From assembly GCF_003046625.1 (NCBI RefSeq), contig NZ_QAAD01000001.1:1-64000 (forward strand): a DNA stretch of 64,000 bases. Direction: 5' to 3'. Positions within the stretch are counted from its first letter, which is position 1, and each line of letters opens with the position of its first letter. Position numbers and translations under genes: made by a program. A model generated the notes under the pieces. It was not told the origin of the DNA. It saw only the letters and a program-made list of their open reading frames with translations, and did no database searches. This document shows positions 10,011 through 18,397 of this stretch, in pieces. Source of the DNA: Mangrovibacterium marinum (lineage in GTDB: Bacteria > Bacteroidota > Bacteroidia > Bacteroidales > Prolixibacteraceae).

Positions 10011-10610
10011 ATGAAAACAACAATGAAACTTTTTAGCATCGTCGTTCTCCTGATAGCCTCAGGAAAACTAAGCTTAGCCCTGGATACCCCAAAGGTTGAG
10101 ATTAAGCCCCTGGCAGGCTCCAATGCCTTGCTGGAGGTGAACGACGCAACCAGTGCAACACTGGAAATCATTCTCCAGAACAAGTCGGGCGAGATTGTAT
10201 ATTACAGCCTCACCGAGCCGGAAACCGAATCGTACCAAAAGGTTTACGATCTTTCGGAATACAAGCCTGGTGTTTACGACCTGATTGTAACCAGCAATAA
10301 CGTGGTTACTGAACATCAGCTGACCATTGCCGACAAGAAAGTTAGTCTGGGTGAGAAGCAGATGACCATGGAGCCCTTTTTCTGCTACAGCGATAAGGAT
10401 GACATCCTGCGAATTGCTTATTTGAACTACCCTGGCGAAAAAATGAAGCTTAAAGTTTACGACGGAAATGAACTTATTTACAATAAAGCATTGGATAATT
10501 CATTTTCAGTAAACGAAGGACTTAATTTATCGAAACTCCAGGCCGGACAATATCAAATAGTGCTTGCGGCAGGATCCAAGAAATTTGCCTATCCGGTAAC
10601 GATCAGATAA
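10011..10610 (+). CDS. Secreted beta-sandwich protein, tandem paralogue 2
   Basis: This 199-residue protein has signal peptide MKTTMKLFSIVVLLIASGKLSLA and the same two-domain plan as the gene 93 bp upstream. Shared segments include IVYYSLTEPE (versus VIYYKETEG), RIAYLNYPGE, LKVYDGNELIYNKAL and FSVNEGLNLSKLQAGQYQIVLA. The C-terminal half is more conserved between the two than the N-terminal half. The pair probably arose by tandem duplication and is ended by the hairpin at 10633. Function is unknown. Confidence 0.8.
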   Translation: MKTTMKLFSIVVLLIASGKLSLALDTPKVEIKPLAGSNALLEVNDATSATLEIILQNKSGEIVYYSLTEPETESYQKVYDLSEYKPGVYDLIVTSNNVVTEHQLTIADKKVSLGEKQMTMEPFFCYSDKDDILRIAYLNYPGEKMKLKVYDGNELIYNKALDNSFSVNEGLNLSKLQAGQYQIVLAAGSKKFAYPVTIR

Positions 10611-10632
10611 CAAACTAAACGATATGAAATCC

Positions 10633-10665
10633 AATGCGGTTCCCACGAGAAACCGCATTTTTTTT
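10633..10665 (+). terminator. Terminator of the secreted paralogue pair
   Basis: AATGCGGTT (10633-10641) pairs with AACCGCATT (10651-10659), with an 8-9 nt loop, and runs into eight T. It ends the unit 9330-10610. Confidence 0.85.
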
Positions 10666-10818
10666 GCCCTAAAAAGTCGTGATTCCCGCGTTTCGCTTAA
10701 GGCTCAGGCTGAAAAGGCAATGGCATAAAATGCCATCCCCCCCCCCGGGAGCACAGCCTCCGGTTCCCTTCTCGCTATCGATGAAATAAAGCCGGTTCGC
10801 TTTGATGCAATCCTGAAC

Positions 10819-10904
10819 GACAAGCATGACAACCACGATAACCATGACAACCACGACAACTTCTGACAACGCGACAACTTTTGACAACCTGTCAACGACC
10901 AACT
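10819..10904. repeat. GACAAC hexamer cluster
   Basis: Eight GACAA(C/G) or GATAAC hexamers occur in 86 bp with a starting interval of 8 to 10 bp; the best unit is GACAACCAC. The same hexamer, or its complement GTTGTC, recurs in most other long gaps of the window. Confidence 0.7.
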
Positions 10905-10954
10905 TTCCCCTTACGATAACCTCCCGGGAGCTGGCCGTTTTGGCCGTATTCTGA

Positions 10955-12208
10955 TCAGATCAGATACTGAAACAAATCCGGTTTATCGTTGATGTATTCA
11001 TACACGAAACCATGTTCGGTCATTCGCAGCAGCAAGCCCTCCAGATCCTTTTTATCGCTTAATTCAATGCCAACAAAGGCAGGTCCTTTTTCGCGGTTGG
11101 TTTTTTTCGAATACTCGAAGTGGGTAATGTCGTCGTTGGGTCCCAGCACATTGTCCAGAAAGTCGCGCAATGCGCCGGCGCGCTGCGGAAAGCGAATCAT
11201 GAAATAATGTTTCAAGCCCTCGAACAACATCGAACGCTCCTTAATTTCTTCTGTTCGGGTAATGTCGTTATTGCTGCCCGAAACGATGCACACCACATTT
11301 TTCCCTTTAATTTTATCGGCATAGTAGTCCAGCGCTGCAATCGACAGGGCACCAGCCGGCTCAACAACAATGGCATCGCGATTGTAAAGCTCCAGGATCT
11401 TGGTGCAGATTCGTCCTTCGGGAACCAGCACCACATCGTCGATAATTTCCTGACAGATCTGAAAAGGCAACTCTCCCACCCGCTGAACAGCAGCTCCGTC
11501 GACAAACTTGTCAATATTCTCGAGTTTCACCAGCTCGCCCTTTTTCAACGAGGCCGACATGGAGGGCGCTCCGGCCGGTTCAACCCCGATAATTTTAGTA
11601 TTGGGGCTCACCTGTTTAAAGTAGCTGCCTACACCGGCAATCAGCCCCCCGCCACCAATAGGCACAAAAAGGTAATCGATCTGGCAGGTTGAGTCCTGGA
11701 TGATCTCCAGAGCTACGGTCGCCTGTCCTTCAATAATCAGCGGGTCGTCGAAGGGGTGAATAAAGGTTTTGCCGTTCTGCTCACAATCTTTCAGCGCTTC
11801 GGCACTGGCCTGATCGTAGGTGTCGCCACAAAGGACAATCTCGACAAATTCGCGACCGAACATCTGCACCTGTTTTATTTTTTGCTTGGGCGTTGTGGTC
11901 GGCATGTAAATCTTCGCCTGTGTTCCCAGCTTATAGCTCGAGTAAGCAACCCCCTGGGCATGATTGCCGGCACTGGCACAGACAATTCCGTTTTTCAACT
12001 GCTCGGGGCTAAGGCTTCTGATTTTATTGAAAGCCCCCCGGATTTTGTAGGAACGAACCAACTGCAGGTCCTCCCTTTTCAACATGACACGAGCCTGAAA
12101 CTGTTCGGAAAGATTGAGGTTCTCGGCCAGCGGAGTGCCGCTCAAAACCTCGTTTATTGTCAACTTGGCGCGATTGATCGCCTGTAAAGTCGGAAAATAT
12201 TTTGCCAT
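10955..12208 (-). CDS. ilvA: Threonine ammonia-lyase (biosynthetic)
   Basis: This PLP enzyme deaminates threonine to 2-oxobutanoate, the first step of isoleucine synthesis. It has 417 residues from the ATG at 12206-12208 (MAKYFPTLQAIN). The frame stays open upstream for 73 codons, but that part is Cys/Arg-rich and overlaps the next gene, so it is not coding. Visible features are Lys55 in RSYKIRGA (Schiff base), SAGNHAQGVA, the phosphate-binding GGGGLIAG and, from about residue 325, a single ACT-like domain (MIRFPQRAGALRDFL). A single ACT-like domain suggests isoleucine-sensitive control. The gene is monocistronic. Confidence 0.96.
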   Translation of the reverse strand: MAKYFPTLQAINRAKLTINEVLSGTPLAENLNLSEQFQARVMLKREDLQLVRSYKIRGAFNKIRSLSPEQLKNGIVCASAGNHAQGVAYSSYKLGTQAKIYMPTTTPKQKIKQVQMFGREFVEIVLCGDTYDQASAEALKDCEQNGKTFIHPFDDPLIIEGQATVALEIIQDSTCQIDYLFVPIGGGGLIAGVGSYFKQVSPNTKIIGVEPAGAPSMSASLKKGELVKLENIDKFVDGAAVQRVGELPFQICQEIIDDVVLVPEGRICTKILELYNRDAIVVEPAGALSIAALDYYADKIKGKNVVCIVSGSNNDITRTEEIKERSMLFEGLKHYFMIRFPQRAGALRDFLDNVLGPNDDITHFEYSKKTNREKGPAFVGIELSDKKDLEGLLLRMTEHGFVYEYINDKPDLFQYLI

Positions 12209-12332
12209 AATTTTCAATTCAAAAAAAAGAAGTGATCGGTGTTTTCGAACACAGCCGCAAAAGTACCGCTTTTCCGGCATCCATCCTTCTTTTTTAAGCA
12301 TATACTGACTGGCCGAACCGAATGTTTTACGT

Positions 12333-14330
12333 TTAACGCTCCGGTTGATACTCCTCCTGGTAATCGGTTGACAGCACCCGGAATTCCGTGCGCCGGTTGA
12401 TCGACTTGGCAATCTCCTGTTGATCAACCGACAGCCGGTTGATATAATCCTCGGTCAACTCATCGTTGCGACGCAGAAAGTCGTATTGTCGCGCCAACTC
12501 GCGGGTCACTTTCTTGGGCCATGTTTCGCCGTAACCTTTGGCCACCAGACGATCGGGACTTATTCCGCGCTGAATAAGGTAGTCGACAGCTGCCTGAGCA
12601 CGCTTCTGCGACAGCTCGAAGTTAAATTTATCGGAGCCAACATGGTCGGTGTGCGACATCAGCTCGATGGTAATGGTCGGATTCAGATTCAGGATCTGCA
12701 CCAGGCTGTCCAGCGAATGCTTCGAAGCCTCATTCAGCTCCCAGGCACCAAAGGCATAACTGATATTTTCAACCTTCACCGGCTCGTCGATCGGGCGCAG
12801 ATACAAGCGAACATTGAAGTCTTTACTGTCGGTTAAGCCAATGGTATTTTCGCGCAGTTTATCACTGAGATAACCATCGCGATAAGCCGCAAAAACATAT
12901 TCGGTTTCGGGGTTTAGCTTAAGCTGAAACTTGCCGTCGTTGGCCCGCATCCTCAGGTTTGTGCCATCGGTGGCAATCACGCGCACCCGGGCGCCATCCA
13001 GCCGTTGTCCGGTTTCCTGATCGTAAATCTCACCCGTGATGCGATACACTTTCGGGGGCAGGTAAAAGGAGTAAATATCGTCGCTGCGCGATCCCTTGCG
13101 GTTGGACGCAAACAGGCCCCGCGGATCTTCCGCATTGATAAAGGTCATGCCGAAGTCGTCGCCCGACGAGTTGACAGGCACTTGCAGGTTTTCGACCTGC
13201 CACTGCCCATCTTCATCTTTCGTTGCTTTAAAAATATCGAGTCCGCCCATTCCCGGATGATAGTCGGACGAGAAGTACAGATTACCCTCATAATCCATGG
13301 AGGGAAACAGCTCGTTGCCCGGCGTGTTAATCTCTTTGCCCAGATTCACCGGATTGCCAAAGGAATTTCCCTCGCGGCTGGCCATCCAGATGTCGGTGCC
13401 TCCCAGTCCGCCACCCCTGTTGGACACAAAATACAGCGTGTTGCCATCGGGCGAGAATGCCGGATGCGCCACAATCAGGCTATCGTCGGCCAAAGGCACC
13501 AGCATGGGTTCCGACCAGTTTCCGCGCGACATACGGGTCGCAAACAAACTGGCGCCCATGTTTTTCGATTTATCGTACCGACAACGGGTAAACACCATCA
13601 GGTCGCCGTTGGGCGATATGGCGGGCGCTCCCTCTTCATCTTCGGTATTAATAATCCGACTTTCGTCCAGCAGTTCGGGCTCCGACCATTTTTGCTTTTG
13701 CAGCAGAAACTCCGAACGGAACAAATCGGCAAAGTGCTCGCCGGTAATAGCACTCTTTTGTTTGCCGGTATTTTCGCTTTCCCGCATCGACGAGAAAATC
13801 ACCTCATTATCGCGTCCCCCAACATAAGCCACACCATAGTCGCTGTAGCGCGAGCTCAGCTCCCGCACCGGACTAACAATATAGCGGCTGGGATTTTTCT
13901 CCCAAAGCGGCACATAATCACAGGCTTCGAGTCCCTGCCGGGCTCGCTCATCATCGGGGAAAAGCTCCAAATACTGCTGATAGTATAGTTTGGCCTCCTC
14001 AAAATTCTGATAGGCCCGCAAACACTCGGCACAATCGAAAATGACTTTTTTATCGGGATAGTCGCGACGAATGGCATTCTTATACCAGATGGCCGCCCGT
14101 CCGTAATCGCCCAGCTTGTGATAAGCCTGCGCCAGCTGAAAAGCCATCTCCACCCGATGTTGCGGGTTACTATCCTTCCGGTAGGCCTTGCGCAACTTTT
14201 CGGCCGTGCGGTAGTACTCGCCCCGCTCGACCGACGACAGACCCGCGTTGTACATTTTCTGGGATGTACAGGCAGCTATGAAGAATAACAACAGGATGCT
14301 TAGCAATGGTGATAATAATGCTCGATTCAT
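12333..14330 (-). CDS. PorE-like lipoprotein: TPR, beta-propeller, CRD and OmpA domains
   Basis: 665 residues from the ATG at 14330. The signal peptide MNRALLSPLLSILLLFFIAAC has a lipobox with Cys21. Order of domains: TPR-like repeats (about 25-140: GEYYRTAEKLRKAYRKD, YGRAAIWYKNAI, FEEAKLYYQQYL); WD40-like PD40 propeller (about 165-430: AHPAFSPDGNTLYFVSNRGGGLGGTDIW); carboxypeptidase-regulatory-like fold (about 435-520); OmpA_C peptidoglycan-binding domain (about 540-650: SHTDHVGSDKFNFELSQKRA). This exact order is that of PorE of the type IX secretion system, which anchors the machine to peptidoglycan. Several paralogues of this architecture exist per genome, so PorE identity is likely but not certain. 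Confidence 0.85.
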   Translation of the reverse strand: MNRALLSPLLSILLLFFIAACTSQKMYNAGLSSVERGEYYRTAEKLRKAYRKDSNPQHRVEMAFQLAQAYHKLGDYGRAAIWYKNAIRRDYPDKKVIFDCAECLRAYQNFEEAKLYYQQYLELFPDDERARQGLEACDYVPLWEKNPSRYIVSPVRELSSRYSDYGVAYVGGRDNEVIFSSMRESENTGKQKSAITGEHFADLFRSEFLLQKQKWSEPELLDESRIINTEDEEGAPAISPNGDLMVFTRCRYDKSKNMGASLFATRMSRGNWSEPMLVPLADDSLIVAHPAFSPDGNTLYFVSNRGGGLGGTDIWMASREGNSFGNPVNLGKEINTPGNELFPSMDYEGNLYFSSDYHPGMGGLDIFKATKDEDGQWQVENLQVPVNSSGDDFGMTFINAEDPRGLFASNRKGSRSDDIYSFYLPPKVYRITGEIYDQETGQRLDGARVRVIATDGTNLRMRANDGKFQLKLNPETEYVFAAYRDGYLSDKLRENTIGLTDSKDFNVRLYLRPIDEPVKVENISYAFGAWELNEASKHSLDSLVQILNLNPTITIELMSHTDHVGSDKFNFELSQKRAQAAVDYLIQRGISPDRLVAKGYGETWPKKVTRELARQYDFLRRNDELTEDYINRLSVDQQEIAKSINRRTEFRVLSTDYQEEYQPER

Positions 14331-14560
14331 GAATGCCGGTGATTTATCGCTAAAAATATTGATTTCTACTAAGCTGAAACGCAAATTTTAAAGTTAAAGT
14401 ATTTTCACGAACCATTTTCTGCGGGCTGCACGAGCCGCCTATCAAACCAAAGTGGCTTGATATTAACAGCAAAATTTGAAGGGCTGAGCGAACAGCTCCT
14501 TGTCCGGCTCCGCTGAAAAACAACGCTTAAAATGACTGTGCCCTTCCTCCTTATTGGAAC

Positions 14561-14875
14561 CGGGTGCTCAGGGAGGGGTCAAACTGCTCAGGGGGAGGTG
14601 AAGCTGCTCGTGAACGATGAGAAATTGCTCCGGGGACAGGTCGAATTGCTCAGGGAAGGGTCAAACTGCTCGGGGGACGCGTCAAACTGCTCGGGGACGG
14701 CTTCATATTGCTCGGGGGACGGTCAAATCTTTCAGGGAATGGCTCAAACTGCTCAGGGGACGCTCCAAATTGCTCGGGGAAGGCTTCAGACTGCTCGGGG
14801 AAGGGTCAAACTGCTCAGGGACGGGTCAAACTCCTCAGGGGAGGGTCAAACCTGCTCGGGGGACGCGTCAACCGG
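14561..14875. repeat. Minisatellite, about 15 units of 20-21 bp
   Basis: The core TGCTC begins at 14565, 14585, 14605, 14626, 14647, 14667, 14688, 14709, (degenerate near 14729), 14750, 14771, 14792, 14812, 14832 (TCCTC) and 14853. Unit length alternates between 20 and 21 bp. The consensus is roughly TGCTCGGGGACGGTCAAAC. All three plus frames are partly open across it (SNCSGD, QTAQGR, VKLLRD peptides), which is expected when a repeat lacks stop codons and is not evidence of a gene. Confidence 0.9.
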
Positions 14876-15308
14876 GCGTTTCAAAATTTTGGTATGTCTT
14901 TTCCTAAAATAGCTTGACAGATTTATACTTTATTTGGTAGGATGTAAATGTTTTTCATTTCATTTACTGGTTTACAAATCTAATAAGATTCTAATTCCTG
15001 ATTGCGTTCATACTTCATTTTCTTTATCCTGTTTTTTGGTGGTTGTTTTTTCTCTTTGCTGGTTTCGCTAATAAGCAGCGTTCTACTCCCTGTTTTTAGC
15101 CTTGTGTTTTTTTCAATTGACTGAAGCAGCTTGTCTTGTTGTCACAGGTTATCATGGTTGTCACAAGTTATCGGGTTGTCATCCAAGACGCCATCAGCTC
15201 ATAAGAAGGTCGTTCGATCAATGCCAAAACGTTGGGAACCGGTTGGCCTGGTTTTATCGAAGCCGAAATCAAACGAAAAGCTTCCTGCAATCCCGGAGGG
15301 ATGCTAGT

Positions 15309-15389
15309 TGGGTAGCATAACGACGACAAGGGCGAAATTCCGTCCCGTACGGGACGGGAGAATCTTCGTGTTGCCTTAGGTGCTACCCA
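15309..15389. repeat. 81-bp inverted-repeat module with 18-bp perfect palindrome, copy 1
   Basis: The ends are TGGGTAGC (15309-15316) and GCTACCCA (15382-15389). Near the middle is the perfect palindrome CCGTCCCGTACGGGACGG (15340-15357). A second copy is at 26025-26106. It is preceded in both copies by AATCCCGGAGGGAT. A separate 10-bp inverted repeat, ATTATACCGT/ACGGTATAAT, follows at 15391-15440. Confidence 0.8.
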
Positions 15390-15762
15390 AATTATACCGT
15401 TTTACAGGCTAATTTATGCTATGACATAGGACGGTATAATGCCGATAGACTGAAAAAGGAGCATTGGAACGAAGTGATACGATGCGATACTTTTGAAGCT
15501 AATCGGTATTGCATGGCTAAAGCCATTGCAAAAAAAGATGAAAACCCGTCCGGTAGGACAAGGTTCCTATTAGATCAAAAGTAGAAGAGAAAAAAGCAGG
15601 CTCTGAAACGCCATGGAAGGAACTTCCAAAGTGCATACCAGCAGCCCTCTGAAACTCTCCCCTGAATTGAACCAATCCTGGCGGATTAATTCAATTCTGT
15701 CCCCTCTCTGCGGGCAGAGCGGGGAGAAATCAAAACAAACTGGAATTGACAGTAAACGAACA

Positions 15763-16138
15763 ATGAGGAAAAGCCGGAAGGCGGTTGGCCTATTTTTATC
15801 GAAGCCGAAATCAAACGAAAAGCTTAGTGAACCCGGGAAGCTCCGACGCGAGTCGGAGATCACCCGGTTGAACTTAGCTTTTCGGCAGATGGCGGTTGAA
15901 GATAAAAATCAGCCATGACCTTTTTGTTTCGTTTTTGTGTCACTACAAAAATGAAAACCCGTCCGGTAGGACAAAAGATCCGAATTGCGCAAAAGTAGGC
16001 GAGAAAAACACCAAAGGTTGGGAAAAGGCTCACTTACAGGTTTGCTACAAAGTGAGTAGTGGCTCCTGATTCAAGCTCAATCGCAATTCAAAACATCCGC
16101 GATACGGTTGGAAACCACATCACCCAAAGGGACTTTCA
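15763..16138. repeat. Palindromic small-ORF element, copy A
   Basis: Plus strand: ATG at 15763 opens a 51-codon frame (MRKSRKAVGLFLSKPKSNEK..., stop 15918). A nested palindrome spans 15818-15882; the outer arms begin AAAAGCTTAG and end TTAGCTTTT, and the apical hairpin is CTCCGAC-GCGA-GTCGGAG (15841-15858). Minus strand: ATG at 15916 opens an 18-codon frame MADFYLQPPSAEKLSSTG (stop 15860). A small stem GTCC-GGTA-GGAC follows at 15961-15972, and a -7-like TACTTTTG (minus, 15990-15997) points towards it. The element ends in GACTTTCA (16131-16138) next to the GSIII terminator. Confidence 0.75.
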
Positions 16139-16144
16139 ACAAAA

Positions 16145-16182
16145 AAAGGACTGCTACCGGCAAGCGCCAGCCACAATCCTTT
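16145..16182 (-). terminator. Terminator of the type III glutamine synthetase gene
   Basis: On the minus strand AAAGGATTG pairs with CAGTCCTTT (one G-T pair), with an additional internal stem, then the T-run and GTTGAAAGTC. It lies about 26 bp after the stop codon of the GSIII gene. Confidence 0.8.
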
Positions 16183-16207
16183 TTCCCAAGCCTGTTGGCT
16201 GGTTAGG

Positions 16208-18397
16208 CTACTTCACAAACAGCAATTCGCGGTATTTGGGCAAGGGCCACAACTCGTTATCCACTGCCAGCTCAAGCTTATCGATATGATAGCGAATTTC
16301 ATCCAAAAAGGGGTATACGTTTTTCTCGTAGGCCTTGGCCTTAGCCGCATGATCGTCGATCACATTGGCTTTTTTGCGGGCTTCGACCATATCTTTCACC
16401 TTTTGCTTGATAGCCGAAATGTGACCACCAACTTCGCGAATCAGGTCCAGGCGGCCCTCGGCCAGACTGTCAAACTCTTCAGCCGAGAACAAGTCCCGGA
16501 GACGCGCCACGTTTTCCATCAAACTGGTTTGATACTGGACGGCAATGGGCACGATATGGTTAACCGCCAGGTCGCCAAGCACCCGGGCCTCGATCTGTAC
16601 TTTCATGGTATACTTTTCGTACTCGACATCGGCACGGCTCTCCAACTCATTTTTATTCAGCACATCCACCGAGGCAAACAACTTCAGCACATCCTTACGT
16701 GTGTAAGCTGCAATGGCTTCGGGCACACTTGTCACATTGGTCAGTCCGCGCTTATGGGCTTCCTGAATCCATTCGTCGCTATAGCCGTTCCCGTCGAAGC
16801 GAATAGGCCGGGTTTCGATAATCAGACGTTTGAGAACCTGGAAGATGGCTTCATCTTTCTTCACGTTCTTCTCGATTAGGGCATCAACTTCAGTTTTAAA
16901 CTTTTTCAGTTGAGCCGCCAGGGCCGCATTCAACGAGATCATGGAAGCGGCACAGTTAGCCGACGAGCCCACAGCACGAAACTCGAAGCGATTGCCGGTG
17001 AAGGCCAGCGGCGATGTCCGGTTACGATCCGTGGTATCCAGGATAATTTCCGGGATTCGCCCGATATTCAGCTTCAGCGCTGTTTTCTCGTCCGGGGTCA
17101 TCTTGCGTTCAACCACGGCTTGCTCCATCAGGTCGAGCATCTTGCTGACTTCCGAGCCCAGAAAAACCGACAAGATTGCCGGCGGAGCCTCGTTCACGCC
17201 CAAACGGTGTGCATTGCCCGCCGAGATGATGCTTGCACGAATCACATCCTGGTTGTCATAAACAGCCTTCAGCGTATTCACCACGAAGGTGAGAAACTGC
17301 AGATTGGTCTTCGGGTTTTTTCCCGGCGAGTACAAATTAACGCCGGTGTCGGTCACCAGCGACCAGTTGTTATGCTTGCCCGAGCCATTCACCCCGGCAA
17401 AAGGTTTTTCGTGAAACAGCACCATGAACTTATGCCGACGGGCAATCTTCTTCATGATATCCATCAGCAGCTGGTTGTGGTCGTTTGCCAGGTTGGCCTC
17501 TTCGAAGAGCGGCGCCACCTCGAACTGATTCGGAGCAACCTCGTTATGGCGGGTTTTCACCGGCACTCCCAACTTGTAAGCTTCGTTCTCCAAATCCTCC
17601 ATAAAACGGTACACCCGCGTGGGGATGGAGCTGAAATAGTGATCGTCGAGCTGCTGATCTTTCGACGAGGCATGCCCCATCAGGGTACGACCGGTCAGCA
17701 CCAAGTCGGGCCGCGCCATATATAAGGCTTCATCAATCAAAAAATACTCCTGTTCCCAGCCCAGGGTTGCCTGCACTTTGGTCACCGTTTTGTCGAAATA
17801 CTGACACACCTCGGTAGCGGCTTTATCAACAGCCGACAAAGCCCGCAGGAAAGGCGTTTTATAGTCGAGCGCTTCGCCGGTATACGAAATAAAAACAGTA
17901 GGAATGCACAAGGTTCCGTCAACAATGAAGGCCGGCGACGACGCATCCCAGGCCGTGTAGCCCCGGGCTTCGAAGGTTTGCCGAATCCCCCCACTGGGGA
18001 ACGACGAGGCGTCGGGCTCCTGCTGCGAAAGCAATTTGCCGGAAAAGGCTTCAACAACGCCGCCATCTTCCCCGTGAATGATGAAGGCATCGTGCTTTTC
18101 GGCGGTTCCGTCGGTCAGCGGATGAAACCAGTGGGTGTAATGGGTGGCACCATTTTCTGTTGCCCAGGCTTTCATGCCCTGTGCCACCTGATCGGCCATC
18201 TTCCGGTCGATGGGCGAACTGTTATCTATTGCATCGCAAACGGCCCGATAGGCTTCGCGCGAAAGATATTTTTTCATCTTGGGGCGGTCAAACACCTTAT
18301 TGCCGTAATAATCGGAAGTCAGGTTATGTTCCCGGATCACCTCCAGCGGCTTGCGCGAGAGCACTTCTTCGAGCGCTTTGAATCTAAATACAGCCAT
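16208..18397 (-). CDS. glnN: Glutamine synthetase type III
   Basis: This 729-residue GSIII makes glutamine from glutamate, ammonia and ATP and forms dodecamers of two opposed hexamers. Length and sequence (SSFPSGGIRQTFEARGYTAWD, LGWEQEYFLIDEALY, RHNEVAPNQFEVAPLFEEAN, GVNGSGKHNNWSL, NRTSPLAFTGNRFEFRAVGSS) are characteristic of the Bacteroidetes/cyanobacterial GSIII. Metal-ligand glutamates lie in the EQEYF and NEVAP segments, and the nucleotide-binding region in GSGKHNNW. It is monocistronic and divergent from the GS-like gene at 18937. In this phylum GSIII is usually the main ammonia-assimilating GS. Confidence 0.97.
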   Translation of the reverse strand: MAVFRFKALEEVLSRKPLEVIREHNLTSDYYGNKVFDRPKMKKYLSREAYRAVCDAIDNSSPIDRKMADQVAQGMKAWATENGATHYTHWFHPLTDGTAEKHDAFIIHGEDGGVVEAFSGKLLSQQEPDASSFPSGGIRQTFEARGYTAWDASSPAFIVDGTLCIPTVFISYTGEALDYKTPFLRALSAVDKAATEVCQYFDKTVTKVQATLGWEQEYFLIDEALYMARPDLVLTGRTLMGHASSKDQQLDDHYFSSIPTRVYRFMEDLENEAYKLGVPVKTRHNEVAPNQFEVAPLFEEANLANDHNQLLMDIMKKIARRHKFMVLFHEKPFAGVNGSGKHNNWSLVTDTGVNLYSPGKNPKTNLQFLTFVVNTLKAVYDNQDVIRASIISAGNAHRLGVNEAPPAILSVFLGSEVSKMLDLMEQAVVERKMTPDEKTALKLNIGRIPEIILDTTDRNRTSPLAFTGNRFEFRAVGSSANCAASMISLNAALAAQLKKFKTEVDALIEKNVKKDEAIFQVLKRLIIETRPIRFDGNGYSDEWIQEAHKRGLTNVTSVPEAIAAYTRKDVLKLFASVDVLNKNELESRADVEYEKYTMKVQIEARVLGDLAVNHIVPIAVQYQTSLMENVARLRDLFSAEEFDSLAEGRLDLIREVGGHISAIKQKVKDMVEARKKANVIDDHAAKAKAYEKNVYPFLDEIRYHIDKLELAVDNELWPLPKYRELLFVK

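Larger units (their letters stand above)
10611..10954. other. 344-bp gap with GACAAC-rich cluster
   Basis: After the terminator this convergent gap holds a C-run (CCCCCCCCCGGGAG near 10738) and a block of GACAAC/GATAAC hexamers. Small minus frames across it translate to repetitive Val/Met or Ser/Trp-Leu strings and are artefacts of the repeat. Confidence 0.5.
14331..16207. other. 1.9-kb repeat-filled intergenic region
   Basis: No frame here is a believable gene. From left to right it holds the 20-21 bp minisatellite (14561-14875), an AT-rich stretch (14900-15120), a GTTGTC cluster (15130-15180), a truncated copy of the palindromic element (15203-15265) fused to an 81-bp inverted-repeat module (15309-15389), a 10-bp inverted repeat (15391-15440), a partial module (15540-15600), a near-full element copy (15763-16138) and the GSIII terminator. 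Confidence 0.6.

Noticed and set aside
10819-10904. CRISPR array as explanation of the GACAAC clusters
   Set aside because: The repeat is only 6 bp, spacers are 2-4 bp and no cas gene is present.
12209-12427. 73-codon upstream extension of ilvA
   Set aside because: It overlaps the PorE-like gene and is Arg/Cys-rich; the ilvA family starts at MAKYFPTL (12208).
13005-13988. 327-codon frame antisense to the PorE-like gene
   Set aside because: Long only because of codon bias in the real minus-strand gene; no family resemblance.
14532-14917. Three open frames across the minisatellite (SNCSGD-type repeats)
   Set aside because: All three frames are open because the repeat unit has no stop; a real repeat protein would favour one frame, and unit lengths of 20 and 21 bp break any single frame repeatedly.
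15102-15320. 72-codon plus frame
   Set aside because: Runs across a GTTGTC cluster and a truncated repeat; no coding signal of its own.
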